Shown in pieces: positions 17,961 through 25,743 of a stretch of 64,000 nucleotides of DNA. The position numbers and the translations under genes were made by a program. Position 1 is the stretch's first letter, and each line of letters begins with the position of its first letter. Below the pieces are notes generated by a model. The model did not search any database, had not been told where the DNA came from, and saw only the letters and a list, made by a program, of their open reading frames with translations. The stretch comes from Actinomadura graeca (GTDB taxonomy: Bacteria; Actinomycetota; Actinomycetes; Streptosporangiales; Streptosporangiaceae), in the NCBI RefSeq assembly GCF_019175365.1, contig NZ_CP059572.1:868001-932000 (forward strand), in the 5' to 3' direction.

Positions 17961-18787
17961 CAGCGCTTGATCCCTCCGTGGAAGCGGAACCCGTACCGGC
18001 GGCTCACGACCAGGTACATCGCCACGACCGGCAGGGAGTACAGCAGCGAGAACGCCGAGATCAGCGCCAGGTCCGGCTGCCCGCCCTCGGTGTAGAACGT
18101 GTACATGATCACCGAGGCGGGCGCCTTGCCCGGGTCGCGCAGCAGCAGGAACGGCATCAGGAAGTCGCCCCACACCTGCGCGACCGTCCACACCGCGACG
18201 GTGGCGAGACCGGGCCTGATCACCGGGACGACCACGTGCCGCAGGACCTGCAGGGGCGAGGCGCCGAAGACCCGCGCGGCCTCCTCGTAGGACGCGGGGA
18301 CGCCGTCGGTGAAGTCCTTCAGCAGGAAGATCGCCGCGGGGAGCAGCCCGCCGGACAGCACCAGCACCACCCCGAGCCGCGAGTCGATCAGGTGCAGGTC
18401 GAAGGCCAGCAGGAAGACCGGCACCATCGCGGCGGTGCCGGTGATGATGGACGACAGCAGCAGCAGGACGTACAGGAGCAGGTCCCGGCCCGGCACGCGG
18501 ACCCGGCTCAGCGCGTACGCGGCGAGCGCCGCGCAGGTGACGACGAGCGCGGCCGTCCCGGCGGCGAGCAGGACGGAGTTGCGCAGCGACGCCAGCGCGT
18601 ACGGGTCGTCCATCAGGACGCGGAAGTTGTCCAGGGTGAACTCGGGCAGCGACGCCGCGACGCCGGGGCTCGCGTCGAACGGCGCGAACGCGAGCCACAG
18701 CAGCGGCAGAGCGAAGAACCCGAGGACGGCCGAGAGGAAGGTGGCGAGCCCGATCCTGCGCAGCGCCTCGCGGACGGCGTCGTTCAC
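17960..18787 (-). CDS. Carbohydrate ABC transporter permease (MalG type)
   Basis: 275 aa from GTG 18787, which overlaps the previous stop (GTGA). Six hydrophobic segments are seen, starting LATFLSAVLGFFALPLLWLA. The EAA loop, which contacts the ATPase, is visible as YEEAARVFGASPLQVLRHVV followed by PVIRPG. A large periplasm-side loop carries FTLDNFRVLMDDPYALASL, normal for MalG proteins. Partner of the MalF-type permease just upstream; together they form the membrane channel of a sugar importer. Confidence 0.9.
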   Translation of the reverse strand: MNDAVREALRRIGLATFLSAVLGFFALPLLWLAFAPFDASPGVAASLPEFTLDNFRVLMDDPYALASLRNSVLLAAGTAALVVTCAALAAYALSRVRVPGRDLLLYVLLLLSSIITGTAAMVPVFLLAFDLHLIDSRLGVVLVLSGGLLPAAIFLLKDFTDGVPASYEEAARVFGASPLQVLRHVVVPVIRPGLATVAVWTVAQVWGDFLMPFLLLRDPGKAPASVIMYTFYTEGGQPDLALISAFSLLYSLPVVAMYLVVSRRYGFRFHGGIKR

Positions 18788-19851
18788 GCGGCGGCCCTCC
18801 CCGCCCGGCCCCCGCGCGTCGGGCCGCCACGCGTCGGGCCACCGCGCGTCGGGCCGCCGCGGGACCGGCCGCCGCGGGACCGGCCCGCGCGGGCCGGTTC
18901 GCGGTCGCGGAGGGCACGCAGGTAGACCAGCGCGATGGCGAGGTTGATGAGGAGCATGACGAGCGAGACGGCGGCGCCGAAGCCCAGGCGGCCGTCGCCG
19001 AGCGCCGTCCGGTACACGTACACCGACATGATCTCCGAGCGCCCGTCCGGGCCGCCCGCCGTGATCAGGAAGGGGGTGAAGTCGTTGAACGTCCACAGGC
19101 CGACCAGCAGCAGGCTCGTCAGCACGTGCCCGCGGACCTGCGGGAACACCGCGTCCCGGAGCGTCTGGAGGGTCGAGGCCCCGGCCAGCCGCGCGGTCTC
19201 CAGATGGGACGGTGGAACGTTCCCGATCGCCGCTCCGTACAACATCATCGAGAAGGCGGTGCCGCGCCAGATGTTGAACACCACGATGCACGCCATCGGA
19301 TGGTCGAGCAGCCAGGCCGTCCCGGGCGTGCCCAGCAGCGCGTTCAGGGTGCCGCCGTCGCGGTCGAGCAGCGCGATCCACAGGAACGCGATGACCGAGG
19401 ACGGCAGGATCCACGCGAGCAGCACCAGCCCCTCGACCAGCCGCCGCAGCGGGCCCCGCCGGTCGCGCATCACCCACGCGACGGCGAACCCCAGGAGCGT
19501 CTGGCCGAGCACCGCCGACCCGGCGACGAACTGGAGCGTCAGCCATAGCGACCGGTGGAACCGGCCGTCGCCGAGCACGCGGCGGTAATTGTCCACGCCG
19601 ACGAACGACGGGTCGCTCGCCGCGACACCGGTGAGCCGGTAGTCGGTCGCGCCGAGGTAGAGCGTCCAGAGCGCCGGGAACACCAGGAACACCGCGATGA
19701 GGACGAGCGCGGGCGCCACGAACGCCGCGGCGCGCCCGCGTCCGAGACCCGCGGCGTCTTCGGCGGCCGCGCCGCCGCCGAAGCGGCGGCGGCCGGGCGG
19801 GCGGCGGCCGGGCGGGCGGGGGTCAGCGGGCCGCGACGTTGGCGGCGCCAC
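18784..19851 (-). CDS. Carbohydrate ABC transporter permease (MalF type)
   Basis: 355 aa. A basic, proline/arginine-rich N-terminus (to about residue 40) precedes the first membrane helix FVAPALVLIAVFLVFPALWTLYL. The EAA loop reads LETARLAGASTLQTLRDAVFP. The usual SLSPxF-like external loop is GVDNYRRVL. It overlaps the binding-protein stop by 29 bases. The last 35 residues are a repeated Arg-Gly-Gly-Pro-Thr tail encoded by a 15-base tandem repeat, not found in ordinary MalF proteins. Confidence 0.9.
   Translation of the reverse strand: MAPPTSRPADPRPPGRRPPGRRRFGGGAAAEDAAGLGRGRAAAFVAPALVLIAVFLVFPALWTLYLGATDYRLTGVAASDPSFVGVDNYRRVLGDGRFHRSLWLTLQFVAGSAVLGQTLLGFAVAWVMRDRRGPLRRLVEGLVLLAWILPSSVIAFLWIALLDRDGGTLNALLGTPGTAWLLDHPMACIVVFNIWRGTAFSMMLYGAAIGNVPPSHLETARLAGASTLQTLRDAVFPQVRGHVLTSLLLVGLWTFNDFTPFLITAGGPDGRSEIMSVYVYRTALGDGRLGFGAAVSLVMLLINLAIALVYLRALRDREPARAGRSRGGRSRGGPTRGGPTRGGPTRGGRAGRAAA
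18814..18893. repeat. 15-bp tandem repeat inside the MalF-type permease gene
   Basis: Near-identical units of the form GCGCGTCGGGCCGCC, then GCGGGACCGGCCGCC, are repeated about five times in frame, giving RGGPT and RSRGG units in the cytoplasmic C-tail. Confidence 0.8.
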
Positions 19852-21262
19852 CGACGATCCCCTCCAGCTTCCCGGCGTACCGGGCGGCCGCCTCCTGCGG
19901 GCTCGCGCCCGACACGACCGCCGCCGTGGCCTCCTGTAAGGCCGTCGACACCTGCGGGTACACCGTGAGGCCCGGGCGGTAGGACGTCACCGGGAGCACC
20001 TTCTCCGATACGAACGTCAGGAACGGGTCGCCCGCGAGGATCTGCTTGTTCACGTCCGTCCGGGAGGTGATCTCCGGGGTCCCGGCCGTGCGCGCCCTGG
20101 TCATCGCGGCGGAGTTCATGAACGCCAGCAGTTCGAACGCCTGCTGCGGATACCTGGTGTTCGGGTTGAGAGTGGTGACGGCGCCGCCCGACATGCTCAC
20201 GAACGACTGCCCGCGCACCCCCCTCCCCGGTGACACGGCGGGGATGAGCGCGTACCCCACGTCCTGGTCGCGGGTCCGCATCTTCGCGACGCCGCTCCTG
20301 GGGTTGAGGACGTCGCGCCAGAAGTAGTCGCCCTCGGCGAGGATCCCGATCTTCCCCGCGGCGAATTCCTCGAAGGACTTGTCGCGTCCCTTCGCCTCCT
20401 GCTGGAGCTTGGGGTCGCCGAGGCCCTCAGGCCCGTAGACCTGCGCGTACAGGCCGAGGACCTGCTGGACGGCCGGCCCGCCGCCCGTCCATTTCCCGCC
20501 CGAGTAGATCTCCGCCCCCGCACCGGCCAGCAGGGGCAGCGCCCCCTGCATGCTGGTCGCCTCGCCCATCGCGGTGCCCGCGTCTAATTGGACGGGTGTC
20601 ACGCCGGGGACCTTCTTCAGCGCGCGCGCCGCGGTGAGGATGTCCTGCCAACTTCGGGGCTGCCAATTCCCTGGGAGACCGGCCTGCGCGAACAGCTTCT
20701 TGTTGAAGAACAGGACGCGGCCGTCCGTCGCCGGCGGGATCCCGTACCGCCTGCCCTCGAAGGAGGCCAGCCGCTGCACCGAACCGGGGATCTTCGACCA
20801 GCCCTCCCAGGCGTCCGCCGGGGGACCCACGACGTCCGCCAGCGGCCTGAGGTAGCCGGCCTGGGCGAACTCCCCCACCCAGATGCCGTCGACGTCCATG
20901 ATGTCGGCGCCGGAGCGCGACTTCAGGTCGAGCGCCAGCCTGGTCTTGTACGCCTCGTCGTCCACGCCCTGGCCGCGGAACGTCACTTTCGCGGTGACGC
21001 CCTTGGCCTTCTGCGCCGCGACGAACCCGGGGATCACCGTCCTGGAGATCCATTCGGCCTCTTCGGTGTTCTTGCCGCCTTCGATGGCGTTGCGGGTGAT
21101 CGTCAGGGTGATGTTCTTGGCGTCCCTGCCGCGGTCGGGATCGGCCGGGGATCCGCCACCGCATCCGGCGAGCGCCGCGCCCGCCATCACGAGTGCCGCC
21201 GCGACGCCGGTCCGCCTGGGGGACGGGCGCCGGCCGAGGGAGCCGCTACTGGAGAAAGCCAT
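19823..21262 (-). CDS. Extracellular sugar-binding lipoprotein
   Basis: 479 aa. A signal peptide with a basic start (GRRPSPRRTG) and a lipobox ending ALAGC (C34) anchors it outside the membrane. The rest follows family-1 solute-binding proteins: IMDVDGIWVGEFAQAGYLRPL, VLFFNKKLFAQAGL, FAAGKIGILAEGDYFW and FELLAFMNSAAM. It captures the sugar for the two permeases. The start ATG 21262 has AGGAGGTCACC directly upstream, the best site of the operon, as expected for an abundant protein. A promoter should lie in 21263-21361 but no clear boxes are seen. Confidence 0.9.
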   Translation of the reverse strand: MAFSSSGSLGRRPSPRRTGVAAALVMAGAALAGCGGGSPADPDRGRDAKNITLTITRNAIEGGKNTEEAEWISRTVIPGFVAAQKAKGVTAKVTFRGQGVDDEAYKTRLALDLKSRSGADIMDVDGIWVGEFAQAGYLRPLADVVGPPADAWEGWSKIPGSVQRLASFEGRRYGIPPATDGRVLFFNKKLFAQAGLPGNWQPRSWQDILTAARALKKVPGVTPVQLDAGTAMGEATSMQGALPLLAGAGAEIYSGGKWTGGGPAVQQVLGLYAQVYGPEGLGDPKLQQEAKGRDKSFEEFAAGKIGILAEGDYFWRDVLNPRSGVAKMRTRDQDVGYALIPAVSPGRGVRGQSFVSMSGGAVTTLNPNTRYPQQAFELLAFMNSAAMTRARTAGTPEITSRTDVNKQILAGDPFLTFVSEKVLPVTSYRPGLTVYPQVSTALQEATAAVVSGASPQEAAARYAGKLEGIVGGAANVAAR

Positions 21263-21361
21263 GGTGACCTCCTACACGCGTCACCACACAACGTGACCGA
21301 TGAATCAGGCCGCGTAAACCCCCCGGAGATCATTGTTCGTGAGGGTGTCCGCCAGGATTCG

Positions 21362-22195
21362 TCAGGGGTCCATCAGGCCCGCGGCGCGCGCCGCGAAGAC
21401 CTCCATGGCCCTGGCGGTGACGGGCCCCGGCGCGCCGGGCAGCACCGTCCCGTCCACCGCCCGGATCGGCTGGACGTCGCGGGTCGTGGACGTCAGGAAC
21501 GCCTCGTCCACCCGGGGGAACTCCTCCAGCGGGACGTCCTCCTCCTGGCCGCCGCACCATTCCAGCACCAGCTCGCGGGTGACCCCGGCCAGGCAGCCCG
21601 CCGACAGCGGCGGCGTGACCAGCCGCCCGCCCCGCACCACGAAGACGTTGCTGCCCGTCCCCTCGCACAGGTTCCCGGCGACGTTGCCGAAGATCGCCTC
21701 GCCGCCGCCCCGCTCGCGCGCGTGGGCGAGCGCCAGCGCGTTCTCGGCGTAGGAGGTGGACTTGACCCCGGCGAGCGCGCCCCGCTCGTTGCGCGGCCAG
21801 GGCACCACCGCCACGTCCGCCGTCGCGGGGAACGGGCGCTGCTCCGCCACGATGATCGACACGGTCGGGCCCGCGTCGCCCCGGTCCGAGCCGAGCGGGC
21901 CCGGCCCGCTCGTGCAGGTGACGCGGATCCGCGCCAGCGGCCACTTCGGCGCGGCCGCCAGCACCTCCAGCACCCCCTGGGCGAGCGCGTCGTGGTCGGG
22001 CGCGGGCAGCCCGAGCGCCGCCGCCGACCGGGCCAGCCGCCGCAGGTGCCGGGTAAGGGCGAACGGCTCCCCCTGAGCCGCCTTCACCGTCTCGAAGACC
22101 CCGTCCCCGACGAGCATGCCGTGGTCGAACACCGACACCACGGCGCGCTCAGGGTCGAGCAGCTCCCCGTTCATCCAGATCCTGGGCTGCGTCAC
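21362..22195 (-). CDS. pabC: Aminodeoxychorismate lyase-like class IV aminotransferase
   Basis: 277 aa. It converts 4-amino-4-deoxychorismate to p-aminobenzoate and pyruvate for folate synthesis. The class IV PLP fold is seen with SVFDHGMLVGDGVFET at the N-terminus, PLP lysine K145 in GVKSTSYAENALAL, and EGTGSNVFVV near the C-terminus. The initiator is GTG 22195 with TTGGAGG about ten bases upstream, inside the 3' end of pabB (47-base overlap). The neighbouring pabB makes the assignment firm; a branched-chain or D-amino acid aminotransferase is less likely. Confidence 0.85.
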   Translation of the reverse strand: MTQPRIWMNGELLDPERAVVSVFDHGMLVGDGVFETVKAAQGEPFALTRHLRRLARSAAALGLPAPDHDALAQGVLEVLAAAPKWPLARIRVTCTSGPGPLGSDRGDAGPTVSIIVAEQRPFPATADVAVVPWPRNERGALAGVKSTSYAENALALAHARERGGGEAIFGNVAGNLCEGTGSNVFVVRGGRLVTPPLSAGCLAGVTRELVLEWCGGQEEDVPLEEFPRVDEAFLTSTTRDVQPIRAVDGTVLPGAPGPVTARAMEVFAARAAGLMDP

Positions 22196-23159
22196 CCGAG
22201 GCCACCTCCAAAAGCCGAGCCGCCTTCAGCTCGGTCTCGCGCCATTCGCTCCGCGGATCGGACGCCCACGTGATCCCGGCGCCGGTGCCGAACCGGAGCA
22301 GGCCGTCCTCCGCCCAGAAGGTCCGGATCCCCACCGCGAGCGCGCCGCGCCGGGTGTCCGCGTCCACCCAGCCGATCGCCCCACAGTACGGGCCGCGCGG
22401 GACGGGTTCGAGCTCATCCAGCAACCTCAGCGCGCTGGACTTCGGCGCACCGGTGACCGACCCGGGCGGGAACGTCGCGGCCACCAGCTCGGGCCACCCC
22501 GCCGTGGTCCGCGCGCGCACCGTCGACACCAGGTGCACGAGCCCCGGATGCGGCTCCACCTCGCACAGCGCCGGCACCGTCACCGACCCGGTCCGCGCCA
22601 CCCGCCCCAGATCGTTCCGGACGAGATCGACGATCATGATGTTCTCGGCCTCGTCCTTGGCCAGCAGGTCCGCGGCCGTCCGCCCGGTCCCCTTGATCGG
22701 ACGCGACTCCACGACCTCGCCGTCCCGCCTCAGGTACAGCTCCGGCGACGCGCAGGCGACCGCCGTCCCCGGAACCTCCAGCGTCATCGCGTACGGCGCC
22801 GGGTTCCCCCGCGCCAGCCGCGCGCCGAGCCCCGCGACACCCGCGCCCGGCGCCAGCGGCGCGGACAGCACCCGGCACAGGTTCGCCTGGTAGACGATGC
22901 CGTCCGCGATCGACGCCTTGATCCGCTCGACGCCCGCCACGTAACGGGACTCGTCCAGCGAGCTCGTCCACTCCCCCGGCGCGTGCCAGGCACCCCCCGG
23001 ATGGCGCGCCGGGCGGACCGTGTCGAACCGCGCGCACGTGACCTTGCCCTCGTAGGTGACCACCACGGCCCACCAGCCCCGCGAGTCCAGCGCCGCCAGG
23101 TCGGTGGTCACATCCGCGAGACCGGTCGCCAGGAGCCCCCCTGCGTACGCGAAACTCAC
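22149..23159 (-). CDS. pabB: Aminodeoxychorismate synthase component I
   Basis: 336 aa from GTG 23159 (GTGA overlap with the ArsR stop). Chorismate-binding enzyme that aminates chorismate for p-aminobenzoate. Family motifs include IYQANLCR, SRPIKGTGR, ENIMIVDLVRNDLGRV, PGSVTGAPK and a final GAGITWASDP. It is short at the N-terminus compared with full PabB/TrpE (about 450 aa): the entry domain is reduced. No glutaminase subunit (pabA) is nearby, so ammonia or a distant PabA must be used. Confidence 0.88.
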   Translation of the reverse strand: MSFAYAGGLLATGLADVTTDLAALDSRGWWAVVVTYEGKVTCARFDTVRPARHPGGAWHAPGEWTSSLDESRYVAGVERIKASIADGIVYQANLCRVLSAPLAPGAGVAGLGARLARGNPAPYAMTLEVPGTAVACASPELYLRRDGEVVESRPIKGTGRTAADLLAKDEAENIMIVDLVRNDLGRVARTGSVTVPALCEVEPHPGLVHLVSTVRARTTAGWPELVAATFPPGSVTGAPKSSALRLLDELEPVPRGPYCGAIGWVDADTRRGALAVGIRTFWAEDGLLRFGTGAGITWASDPRSEWRETELKAARLLEVASGDAAQDLDERGAARP

Positions 23160-23860
23160 GGCAGGACACACCCGAACGAGTCCGCGAGCCCCGCCAGGCC
23201 CGCCTCGGTCACCGTCAGCGCCCGGCGCGTCGTCCCGCGCTCGAACCAGCCCAGCTCGATCATCCGGTCGGTCAGCGCTGCCCCCAATGCCCCGTTCAGA
23301 TGCGGGCGCCGCTCCGTCCAGTCGAGACAGTGCGAGGCGAACTTCCGCCGCGTCCTCCGCAGCGCCGCGACGTCCAGCCCCAGCGCCTCCAGCCGCTCCT
23401 CGCCTTTGCCCGTGACCTCGTATGCCTCGTCGCCGTCGGGCTCGATGAGCCCCCCGTCCAGAAGCGCCGCGAACAGGCCGACGCCCGCCTCCCCCGCCAG
23501 ATGGTCGTAGCACGTCCGCGCCGCGTGCAGCCGCCTCGCGTCCCGCGACTGCCGCAGGCTCCGCACCCGCACCGGCGGGCTGATCCGCGACAGCGCCTCG
23601 ATCACCTGCGCGACGTCCGCCCCCCGGAGCCGGTAGTACCGCCACCGCCCCTGCTTCACCACCGTCACCAGCCCGCCGTCCAGCAGCCGCGCCAGATGCG
23701 CGCTCGCCGTCGGGGCGCTCACACCCGCCGTCCGCGCCAGCTCCCCCGCCGCCAGCGGACGCCCGTCCAGCAGCGCCGTCAGCATCGCCGCCCGCGCCCG
23801 ATCGGCCAGCAGCGCCGCCACCGGCGCGAAGTCGGAGGTGAGGGCCAGTTCGGAGTCCAT
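23156..23860 (-). CDS. ArsR-type winged-helix regulator
   Basis: 234 aa. An N-terminal ArsR-like winged helix (MLTALLDGRPLAAGELARTA, VSAPTASAHLARLLDGGLV, then the wing RWRYYRL) is followed by a 130-residue C-terminal part containing ARRLHAARTCYDHLAG and FASHCLDWTERRPHL. This long two-part architecture is common in actinobacteria. C114 and C199 could be sensors but no classic metal-box is seen. It is the first gene of the pab operon; the regulatory link to folate genes is inferred from the four-base overlap only. Confidence 0.85.
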   Translation of the reverse strand: MDSELALTSDFAPVAALLADRARAAMLTALLDGRPLAAGELARTAGVSAPTASAHLARLLDGGLVTVVKQGRWRYYRLRGADVAQVIEALSRISPPVRVRSLRQSRDARRLHAARTCYDHLAGEAGVGLFAALLDGGLIEPDGDEAYEVTGKGEERLEALGLDVAALRRTRRKFASHCLDWTERRPHLNGALGAALTDRMIELGWFERGTTRRALTVTEAGLAGLADSFGCVLP

Positions 23861-23980
23861 GACCCGAGCCTATGCGGCCCACCCTTCGACGGCCGGCGAA
23901 GCGACCCGCCACCAAACCGGTTTGGGGAACGCGCCCGGACGCGCTAATGTTTCCCCGTCGCCGCAGCACGGGGCGCACAC

Positions 23981-24052
23981 GCGGAAGTGGCTCAGGGGTA
24001 GAGCATCACCTTGCCAAGGTGAGGGTCGCGGGTTCAAATCCCGTCTTCCGCT
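23981..24052 (+). tRNA. tRNA-Gly (anticodon GCC)
   Basis: 72 nt. GCGGAAG pairs with CTTCCGC, the anticodon stem TCACC/GGTGA encloses TTGCCAA, and the T arm is CGGGTTCAAATCCCG. First of a Gly-Cys-Val tRNA cluster. Confidence 0.96.
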
Positions 24053-24094
24053 CTGAGGGGCCTTTCAGGCTATGACCCAGAAGGTTCCGATTCT

Positions 24095-24165
24095 GGTGGA
24101 GTGGCCGAGAGGCGAGGCAACGGCCTGCAAAGCCGTGTACACGGGTTCAAATCCCGTCTCCACCT
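24095..24165 (+). tRNA. tRNA-Cys (anticodon GCA)
   Basis: 71 nt. GGTGGAG pairs with CTCCACC, and the anticodon loop CTGCAAA sits in an ACGGC/GCCGT stem. T arm CGGGTTCAAATCCCG. Confidence 0.96.
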
Positions 24166-24199
24166 CGACACCGTGCCTCCCCCCGGAGGCGGCGGCTCA

Positions 24200-24271
24200 G
24201 GGCGATTAGCTCAGTGGGAGAGCGCTACCTTGACACGGTAGAGGTCACTGGTTCAATCCCAGTATCGCCCA
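24200..24271 (+). tRNA. tRNA-Val (anticodon GAC)
   Basis: 72 nt. GGGCGAT pairs with ATCGCCC, and the loop TTGACAC lies in a CTACC/GGTAG stem. It is nearly identical to tRNA-Val(CAC) at 8442-8513 outside the anticodon arm, so it could also serve as an integration site. Confidence 0.96.
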
Positions 24272-24319
24272 CGCGGCGGCGACGCTTGCTCGTCGGCCTT
24301 TGGCCGACTTCGCCGGTGC

Positions 24320-24830
24320 CCGTCATGTTTACCTGGGGGGCGACCCCCAGACCCCCGATGTGGGGCTCCGCCCCCTGGTGGTGGCGCTTACCCCGGCGCG
24401 CTGCGCGCGGTTTCGCCGGTTCCCATCATGTCTACCTGGGGGGCGACCCCCAGACCCCCGATGCGGGGGCTCCGCCCTCACGCTGTGGTGGCCTTGCCCA
24501 GCCGCGCTGCGCGCGGCTTCCCTGGTGCTCGTCCTCTTCTTTTCGGACAACCCCCAGGTCCCCAGTATGGGGACTCTCCCCACCTGGTGGTGGCGCTTAC
24601 TCGCCGCGCTTCGCGCGGCTTCCTTGGTGTCCGTCATGTTTTGCCTGGGGCGACGCCCAGGCCCCCGTTGTAGGGGCTCCGTCCCCTGTTGGTGGCGCTT
24701 GCCCGTCGCACTTCGCGTGGCTTCCCCGGCGTCCGGCATGTCTTCCTGGAGGACGACCCTCAGTCTCGATGTTGGGGCCTCGCCCGCGTTCCCGTTGCGG
24801 GGGCTGGGGTGGGTGGGGGCCTTGGTGGCG
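24320..24830. repeat. Tandem array of about 103-bp G/C hairpin repeats
   Basis: About five degenerate copies begin near 24320, 24423, 24527, 24630 and 24732. Each has the order GTCATGTTTACC, a CTGGGG..CCCCAG hairpin, a GGGGCTCCGCCCC hairpin, TGGTGGCGCTT, a GCGCGCTGCGCGC hairpin and a GGCTTCCCCGG end. Divergence increases toward the right. Reading frames through it are by-products. The remaining 24831-25056 holds no gene, only the putative promoter noted separately. Confidence 0.85.
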
Positions 24831-24934
24831 TGCGGACCGCTGGGCTTCGTCCAGCGGTGCCCGGGGAGTTTGTGTTCCGCCTGGATGGGGTGGGCGTCTG
24901 GCTCACCAGCGCTTCGGACGGCGGTTGTGCGTCC

Positions 24935-24964
24935 TTGTCCACATAACGCCATTCTCTCTGTATT
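24935..24964 (+). promoter_or_regulatory. Possible promoter of the ubiquitin-like/conflict operon
   Basis: TTGTCC (24935-24940) and TGTATT (24959-24964) are 18 bases apart, in the only AT-richer patch before the first gene at 25057. The match is moderate; the start site is unproven. Confidence 0.3.
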
Positions 24965-25056
24965 CCTCCGCCTCGTTCCGACGCCTCCCGTGACATCCTT
25001 TAAGGGAAATCTGACGGGGGTCAGGGTCGAACGGTGTTCCCGATGGGGGCTGGGCG

Positions 25057-25740
25057 ATGGTCCACATGCGGTTGCCGGAACTACCGGAGCATCCGGTCGA
25101 GTTCGAAGCGGAGGCGCGGGTCCGCGCTCCCGGAGGGGTCTCCGGAGGGCCGCAGGGCTCCCTCCAGGGCCGCGTCCTGCTGGGCGGGCCGGTCGCCTTT
25201 CCGATGAACGCGAAGCGCTACCCCGATATGCGCTCCTACCTGGAAAGCGACAAGGACCACCGCTATCACGAGGTGCACCTGTCCCTCAGCTTCGCCGACC
25301 CGGACGACGGCCCGCGGCTGCACTCGGTCATGGTCGGTGTCACGTTGAGCGCGCCTGCGCCGGCGGAGCCGCCGATCGCCTGGTCGCTGGCGCCGTCGCT
25401 GATCGACGACCCGTCCAAGCGCGACCTGCGGATCGAGTTGCGGCCCCAGCTGAAGCTCGCCGGGGTCGAGGTGTCCGCCGGTGGCGTGACGGGCTCCCTT
25501 CCCCGCGCGCGTGAGCCGTTCCTCCTCGCGTTGCGCGAGCTGCGGTCCGACCCGGGATGGGAGCTGAGACGCACCAAGGGCCTGCCGCTGGAGGGGAAGC
25601 AGCGCCTGGTGATGATCGTCCGGGGGGATCGGAAGGCGGACACGACGCTCGGCCTGGAGGTCACGGCCACCACCAGGTCCTCCGTCCTGCGCCGCTACCG
25701 GGCGGTCGCCGATCCGCTGCGGCTGTCGGCGGACCTCTGA
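25057..25740 (+). CDS. Unknown first gene of the conflict operon
   Basis: 227 aa, no recognised family. The N-terminal half includes an aromatic/charged strip (KRYPDMRSYLESDKDHRYHE) followed by alternating beta-strand-like stretches (VHLSLSFAD, HSVMVGVTLSA, LRIELRPQLKLAG, RLVMIVRGD), suggesting an all-beta or alpha+beta protein. No signal peptide or membrane segment. ATG 25066 is an alternative start. It precedes the CHAT gene by three bases, so the two are probably cotranslated and may interact. Confidence 0.7.
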   Translation: MVHMRLPELPEHPVEFEAEARVRAPGGVSGGPQGSLQGRVLLGGPVAFPMNAKRYPDMRSYLESDKDHRYHEVHLSLSFADPDDGPRLHSVMVGVTLSAPAPAEPPIAWSLAPSLIDDPSKRDLRIELRPQLKLAGVEVSAGGVTGSLPRAREPFLLALRELRSDPGWELRRTKGLPLEGKQRLVMIVRGDRKADTTLGLEVTATTRSSVLRRYRAVADPLRLSADL

Positions 25741-25743
25741 CCG

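Noticed and set aside
24320..24830. Repeat array considered as CRISPR
   Set aside because: Units are about 103 bp, degenerate, contiguous and hairpin-rich with no unique spacers, and no cas genes are present.
24300..25514. 404-codon plus frame and minus-strand frames through the repeat array
   Set aside because: The frames arise from the G/C hairpin repeats; the plus one runs on into the first conflict gene in the wrong phase and has no ribosome site.
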